34,553 nucleotides of DNA. It comes from Rhodospirillales bacterium (GTDB taxonomy: Bacteria > Pseudomonadota > Alphaproteobacteria > ATCC43930 > CGMCC-115725). The stretch's first letter is position 1; each line of letters opens with the position of its first letter. Below are positions 30,805 through 34,553 of the stretch, piece after piece. Where the stretch lies: positions 1 to 34,553 of the forward strand of contig JAQGIC010000041.1 of assembly GCA_028288725.1 (NCBI GenBank), written 5' to 3'. The notes beneath the pieces were generated by a model. It did no database searches and had not been told where the DNA came from. It saw only the letters and a list, made by a program, of their open reading frames with translations. Made by a program: the position numbers and the translations under genes.

Positions 30805-32901
30805 GTGAATAAACTCTCGCCCTCCTTCGAACGCCCCTCCGAGACCTGTCCCATGCCCTCCAAGCACGCCATCACCACCGAAGATCTTTGGGCCCTGAAG
30901 CGGATCGGCCCCGCCGCCGTCTCGCCCGATGGCCGCTGGGCCTGTGCCGCGGTCACGCGCTACGACATGGAGGGCAACGAGGGATCGAGCCAGCTGTGGC
31001 TGCTGTCGACCGACGGCAAGACCCAGAAGCAGTTGACCCGCGGCAAGTCGGACGGCGAGCCCGTCTGGTCGCCCGACGGCCAATGGATTGCCTTCGTCTC
31101 CAAGCGCGGCGAGGGCAAGGCGGCGGACGAGACCGGCCAGATCTATCTGATCGCGGCCGATGGCGGCGAAGCGCGGCGCCTGACCCAGATCGCGACCGGA
31201 GCATCCGGCCTGCGCTGGTTTCCCGACAGCCGCCGCATCGCCTTTTCATCCTGGGTCTGGCCGGAGCTCGATAGCGAAAAGGCCCAGGCCAGGCGCCTGA
31301 AGGAAGACAAGGACGACAAGGTCACGGCGACGGTGCTCGAGCATAATAATTATCGCTATTGGGACCATTGGCTTCCGCGCGGCCGCCAGCCGCATCTGCA
31401 TGTGGCCGACATTGCGACCGGCAAGACCCGCGACCTGTTCGCCGGCATGAAATTCCATCTGTCGATGCAGGAACCCGGCCCCCATGGCTATGACATCAGC
31501 CCGGACGGCAAGGAAATCGTGTTTTCCTACGATTTCGATCCGGACCCGAAGCTGGGCGCGCCGGACATCGTCGCCCTGGAGCTCAAAAGCGGCAAATGGA
31601 CCAAATTCACCGACGATCGCGGCCATGCCGACGAGGCGCCGCACTATTCGCCGGACGGCAAATGGATCGCCTTCGTGTCGTCCGACATCGGCAAAGCCTA
31701 TAACGAGCAGGCGCGCCTCTGGCTGATCGAGCGGGCGACCGGCAAGGTCACCGGCCTGACCGACAGCTGGGATCGGGGCGTCAATGCCCCGCTGGTCTGG
31801 GCGGCCGATAGCCGGGCGTTGTATTTCACCGCCGAGACCGAGGTGGCCCAGCCGATCTGGCGTCTGGGTCTGGACGACGCGGTGCCGACGGAGCTGATCC
31901 GCGGGCCGGGCCATGGCGGCACCGCCGGCGATCTGCGCCTCAACGCCGACGGCACCACCCTGGTCTATTCGCGCGCGGCCCAAGCCCATCCGCCGACCCT
32001 GCTGGCGGCCGCGATCGACGGCACCGGCGAGCGGCCGATCGAGCGCTTCAACAAGAAGCTGCTGGGCGCGCTGAAACTGGGCGCGTCCCAATCGGTCACG
32101 ATCAAGGGATTCGACGGCAATCCGGTCCAGATGTGGATCCTGACGCCGCCGGATTTCGATGCCGACAAGCCGGGCAAGGCCAAATGGCCGCTGATGCAGG
32201 TCATCCACGGCGGGCCGCACACCTGCTGGAACGACACTTGGCACTGGCGCTGGAACATGCAGCTGTTCGCCGCCGGCGGCTATGTCGTGGCGGCGGTGAA
32301 TTATCACGGCTCGACCGGCTGGGGGCAGCGCTTCGTCTCGTCGATCAACGGCGACCTGGGCCGGCGCGAGCTGGCCGATGTCGAGGCCGGCACCGACCAT
32401 ATGCTGGCGACCGGCTATATCGATCCCGGCCGCGTGGTCGCGACCGGCGGCAGCTATGGCGGCTATATGGTCGCCTACATGAACGGCAACGTGCCGGGCG
32501 ACCGCTACAAGGCCTATGTCTGCCACGCCGGCTGTTTCGACTGGGTCGCGATGATGGGCTCTGACGGCTATTTCTGGATCCAGCCGGAACTGGGCGGTTT
32601 CGCCTGGGAGGACGAGGCGCGGGTCCTGAAGCAGTCGCCGCATCACTATGCCGCCAATTTCGCGACGCCGACCCTGGTGATCCACGGCGAGTTGGACTAC
32701 CGCGTACCCTATTACCAGGGTCTGGCCTATTACAACACGTTGCGCGCCAAGGGCGTGCCGTCGCGCCTCGTGTTCTTCCCGGATGAAAATCACTGGATCT
32801 TGAAGCCGCAGAATTCCGTGCTCTGGTACAAGGAATTCATGGGCTGGTGCGATCGACACACGCTGCCCAAAAAGGCGAAGCGCAAGCAGGACGGGACATG
32901 A
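30805..32901 (+). CDS. S9 family prolyl oligopeptidase-type peptidase
   Basis: A 698-residue enzyme. An N-terminal seven-bladed beta-propeller (repeats such as VWSPDGQWIAFVSKRG and PHYSPDGKWIAFVSSD) precedes a C-terminal alpha/beta hydrolase domain. The catalytic set is GGSYGGYMV (Ser550), GELDYRVP (Asp631) and ENHWI (His663). No signal peptide is obvious, so it is probably cytoplasmic and cleaves small peptides. GTG 30805 has GGAGGG six bases upstream, much better than ATG 30853. The stop overlaps the next start (ATGA), so the following lyase homologue is translationally coupled. Confidence 0.9.
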   Translation: MNKLSPSFERPSETCPMPSKHAITTEDLWALKRIGPAAVSPDGRWACAAVTRYDMEGNEGSSQLWLLSTDGKTQKQLTRGKSDGEPVWSPDGQWIAFVSKRGEGKAADETGQIYLIAADGGEARRLTQIATGASGLRWFPDSRRIAFSSWVWPELDSEKAQARRLKEDKDDKVTATVLEHNNYRYWDHWLPRGRQPHLHVADIATGKTRDLFAGMKFHLSMQEPGPHGYDISPDGKEIVFSYDFDPDPKLGAPDIVALELKSGKWTKFTDDRGHADEAPHYSPDGKWIAFVSSDIGKAYNEQARLWLIERATGKVTGLTDSWDRGVNAPLVWAADSRALYFTAETEVAQPIWRLGLDDAVPTELIRGPGHGGTAGDLRLNADGTTLVYSRAAQAHPPTLLAAAIDGTGERPIERFNKKLLGALKLGASQSVTIKGFDGNPVQMWILTPPDFDADKPGKAKWPLMQVIHGGPHTCWNDTWHWRWNMQLFAAGGYVVAAVNYHGSTGWGQRFVSSINGDLGRRELADVEAGTDHMLATGYIDPGRVVATGGSYGGYMVAYMNGNVPGDRYKAYVCHAGCFDWVAMMGSDGYFWIQPELGGFAWEDEARVLKQSPHHYAANFATPTLVIHGELDYRVPYYQGLAYYNTLRAKGVPSRLVFFPDENHWILKPQNSVLWYKEFMGWCDRHTLPKKAKRKQDGT

Positions 32902-34430
32902 TGCAGCTCGACCTGGACGGCGGCCCCGTCAGCCTGCGCCGGATCGCGGATCTGGCGCGGGGACCGGCCGAGATCCGCCTGTCCGGCGGCGTGCGGGCGC
33001 GGCTCGCCCAGGCCAGGACGGTCGTCGAAAGCTATCTCGCCGACGGTTCGGTGCCGGTCTATGGGCTCAATACCGGCCTCGGCGGCAACGTCAAATATCG
33101 CTTGAAGCCGGAAGAGATCCAGCCGTTTCAGGAGCAGATGATCGTCGGCCGCTGCATCGGCATGGGCCCGCCGCTGGCCGAACCCTTGTGTCGCGCCGTG
33201 CTGGCGGCCCGCATCGTCGGGCTGGCCCAGGGCGGTTCCGGCCTGTCGCCCGCCCTGCTCGACCTGCTGATCGCCATGCTGAAGGCCGGCGTCACGCCGG
33301 TCATCCCGTCCCGGGGTTCGATCGGCGCCGGCGACCTGGGCCTGGTCGCCCATCTGGGCGCGGTCGTGATCGGCCGGGGCGAGGCCTGGTTCGGTGGGAC
33401 GATCCTGCCGGGTGCCGCGGCGCTCGCGGCCGCGGGACTGGCGCCGGCGACGCTTGGCGCCAAGGACGGGCTGGGATTGCTGAACGCGAGCCCGGTCACC
33501 ACGGCCCATGGCGCGCTGACGCTCGCGGCACTGGAAGACCTGCTGCTGCAGGCGGCCGCGACGGCGGCCTTGTCGATGGAGGGCTATGCCGCCAATCCCG
33601 CGATCTTCGACGCGCGCCTGGCGGCGGCACGGCCAGCCGGCGGCCAGGTCGCGGCCACGGCGCTGTTCCGCGCGCTGCTGGCCGACAGCGCGCTCCAGGC
33701 GCCGAATGCCGCCCGCGCGATCCAGGACGCGCTGTCGTTCCGCACGCTGGGACCGATCTTCGGCGTGGCGTTCGCAGCACTCGCCCGGGCCGCGCGCGAA
33801 ATCGAGGTCGAACTGAACGGCGCCGTCGACAATCCGCTGGTGCTGATCGACGACGGCGTGATCCTGTCGACCACCAATTTCCATACACCGGCGATCGCAC
33901 TCGCGTTCGACGCGCTGGCGATCGCGCTCAATCACCTGGCCAGCGCCGGGGTGCAGCGCATCCAGAAGCTGATGACGCCCCATCTCAGTGGCCTGCCGAA
34001 ATATCTCTCGCCGATCGGCGGCGCCAGCAACGGCTTCAACAGCCTGCAAAAGACCGCATCGGCGCTCTATGGCGAGATCCGGCTGAAGGCGGGCCCCGCC
34101 AGCCTGGATGCGGTGCCGGTCTCGGAAATCGTCGAGGACCATGCGCCGCAAAGCCTGCTGACGATATCGAAGTTGGCCGAGCAGATGGATCTCTTCCGCA
34201 TGCTGGTCGCGATCGAGGCCATGGTCGCGGCCCAGGCCGCCGACCTGCGCGGGTTCCACCCGCTGGGCGCCGGATCGGGCCTGATCCATCAGGCGGTCCG
34301 AAGCATCGTGCCGGCGCTGGACACGGACCGCGAGACCGGCCCGGACGCGATGAAGGTGCTGGCGACATTGACGCCGGCGCTGGCGGAGCGACTGAGGCCG
34401 TTGGCACAACCGACCGGGTGCTTGTTCTAG
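32898..34430 (+). CDS. Histidine/phenylalanine ammonia-lyase family homologue lacking the MIO triad
   Basis: A 510-residue protein with the whole HAL/PAL fold. Conserved items are Tyr55 in VYGLNTGLG, Asn196 in GLLNASPVTT, Arg282 in QDALSFRTLG, Asn327-Phe-His329 in TTNFHTPA, and Glu413 in VEDHAPQSL. Where the MIO cofactor should form, family enzymes read GSVGASGDL but this protein reads GSIGAGDLGL (Ala144-Gly145-Asp146), one residue short with no Ser. The reading frame is intact, so it is not an obvious error. It could use other chemistry, be regulatory, or be inactive. AGGACGGG precedes the adjacent ATGs at 32898 and 32901. No hut genes are nearby. Confidence 0.85.
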   Translation: MMQLDLDGGPVSLRRIADLARGPAEIRLSGGVRARLAQARTVVESYLADGSVPVYGLNTGLGGNVKYRLKPEEIQPFQEQMIVGRCIGMGPPLAEPLCRAVLAARIVGLAQGGSGLSPALLDLLIAMLKAGVTPVIPSRGSIGAGDLGLVAHLGAVVIGRGEAWFGGTILPGAAALAAAGLAPATLGAKDGLGLLNASPVTTAHGALTLAALEDLLLQAAATAALSMEGYAANPAIFDARLAAARPAGGQVAATALFRALLADSALQAPNAARAIQDALSFRTLGPIFGVAFAALARAAREIEVELNGAVDNPLVLIDDGVILSTTNFHTPAIALAFDALAIALNHLASAGVQRIQKLMTPHLSGLPKYLSPIGGASNGFNSLQKTASALYGEIRLKAGPASLDAVPVSEIVEDHAPQSLLTISKLAEQMDLFRMLVAIEAMVAAQAADLRGFHPLGAGSGLIHQAVRSIVPALDTDRETGPDAMKVLATLTPALAERLRPLAQPTGCLF

Positions 34431-34553
34431 AGCCGGATGAGATTTAGCTGAATCGCTTTCTGCGGTTTTGGCTTTTCAAGATGTTGTGTTTCTGATTCAA
34501 GAATCGAGCTGGATATGGAGGCCAGCTCGCATGGGACGACCTTATTCCATGGA
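34431..34553 (+). mobile_element. Left end of an IS630-type insertion sequence, partial
   Basis: The DNA character changes right after the lyase stop codon TAG. The first bases GAGCCGGATGAGATTTAG after a TA dinucleotide look like an IS630-type terminal repeat, a family that inserts at TA. A hairpin (34506-34512 with 34522-34528) and GGAGG lead to the transposase start at 34531. The right end lies outside the window, so termini and target duplication cannot be confirmed. Confidence 0.55.
34531..34553 (+). CDS. IS630 family transposase, N-terminal fragment
   Basis: Only seven complete codons, reading MGRPYSM, are visible. This matches the usual start of IS630-type transposases (MGRPYSxDLRERV pattern). 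A GGAGG lies nine bases upstream. The rest is past the window edge. Confidence 0.6.

Noticed and set aside
32790-34409. A 539-codon open frame antisense to the lyase homologue (and 31246-32859 antisense to the peptidase)
   Set aside because: Both are Gln/Arg/Asp-rich complements of real genes and carry no recognisable motif.
32898-34430. Plain annotation as histidine ammonia-lyase HutH
   Set aside because: The ASG triad is absent and no hutU, hutI or hutG genes are nearby, so the substrate and even lyase activity cannot be assumed.

Overview
The window looks like high-GC alphaproteobacterial chromosome, most like a Rhodospirillales-type genome. This rests on codon use, on G+C-rich genes separated by short A+T-richer leaders, on intergenic palindromes of the CGTCATTCCCGC type common in that class, and on the gene families present. 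The genus cannot be named from sequence alone. No tRNA, rRNA, CRISPR or phage genes were seen.

Bases 1-20713 are a Wzy-type exopolysaccharide (EPS) locus with nearly all expected parts. They are a priming sugar transferase (cut by the left edge, minus strand), an outer-membrane beta-barrel, a short OPX/Wza-like export lipoprotein, five glycosyltransferases (two GT4, two GT2, one GT8-like), two membrane acyltransferases, a Wzy/O-antigen-ligase-type polymerase, a Wzc/ExoP-type chain-length regulator fused to a BY-kinase domain, a methyltransferase and a Wzx flippase. At the end is a large secreted protein joining a PA14 domain to a glycosidase-like domain, behind an unusually A+T-rich leader. 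The locus is arranged as several divergent blocks. Wzx, GT2, GT4 and acyltransferase form one tightly coupled plus-strand run. The expected logic is priming, repeat-unit assembly and decoration on the cytoplasmic face, flipping, polymerisation, Wzc-controlled export through the OPX/porin pair, and possible trimming by the secreted glycosidase. No low-molecular-weight tyrosine phosphatase is present.

Bases 20800-25801 hold a minus-strand catabolic operon: isobutyryl-CoA dehydrogenase-like acyl-CoA dehydrogenase, 3-hydroxyisobutyrate dehydrogenase and an aldehyde dehydrogenase. This points to valine or branched-chain acid breakdown. A LysR regulator is divergent to it. Paired palindromic repeats sit inside and next to the operon.

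Bases 25837-30730 are housekeeping and accessory genes: a SPOUT rRNA methyltransferase, cyanase, a PaaI-type thioesterase, an alpha/beta hydrolase-OsmC fusion, a PHB-depolymerase-type esterase and a small unknown protein. A dense run of hairpins and a 3 x 16 bp tandem repeat lie just before cyanase.

Bases 30805-34430 hold an S9 prolyl-oligopeptidase-type peptidase translationally coupled to a histidine/phenylalanine ammonia-lyase homologue that lacks the Ala-Ser-Gly triad used to build the MIO cofactor. This is the most unusual protein in the window. Immediately after its stop codon an IS630-type insertion sequence appears to begin and runs off the right edge.
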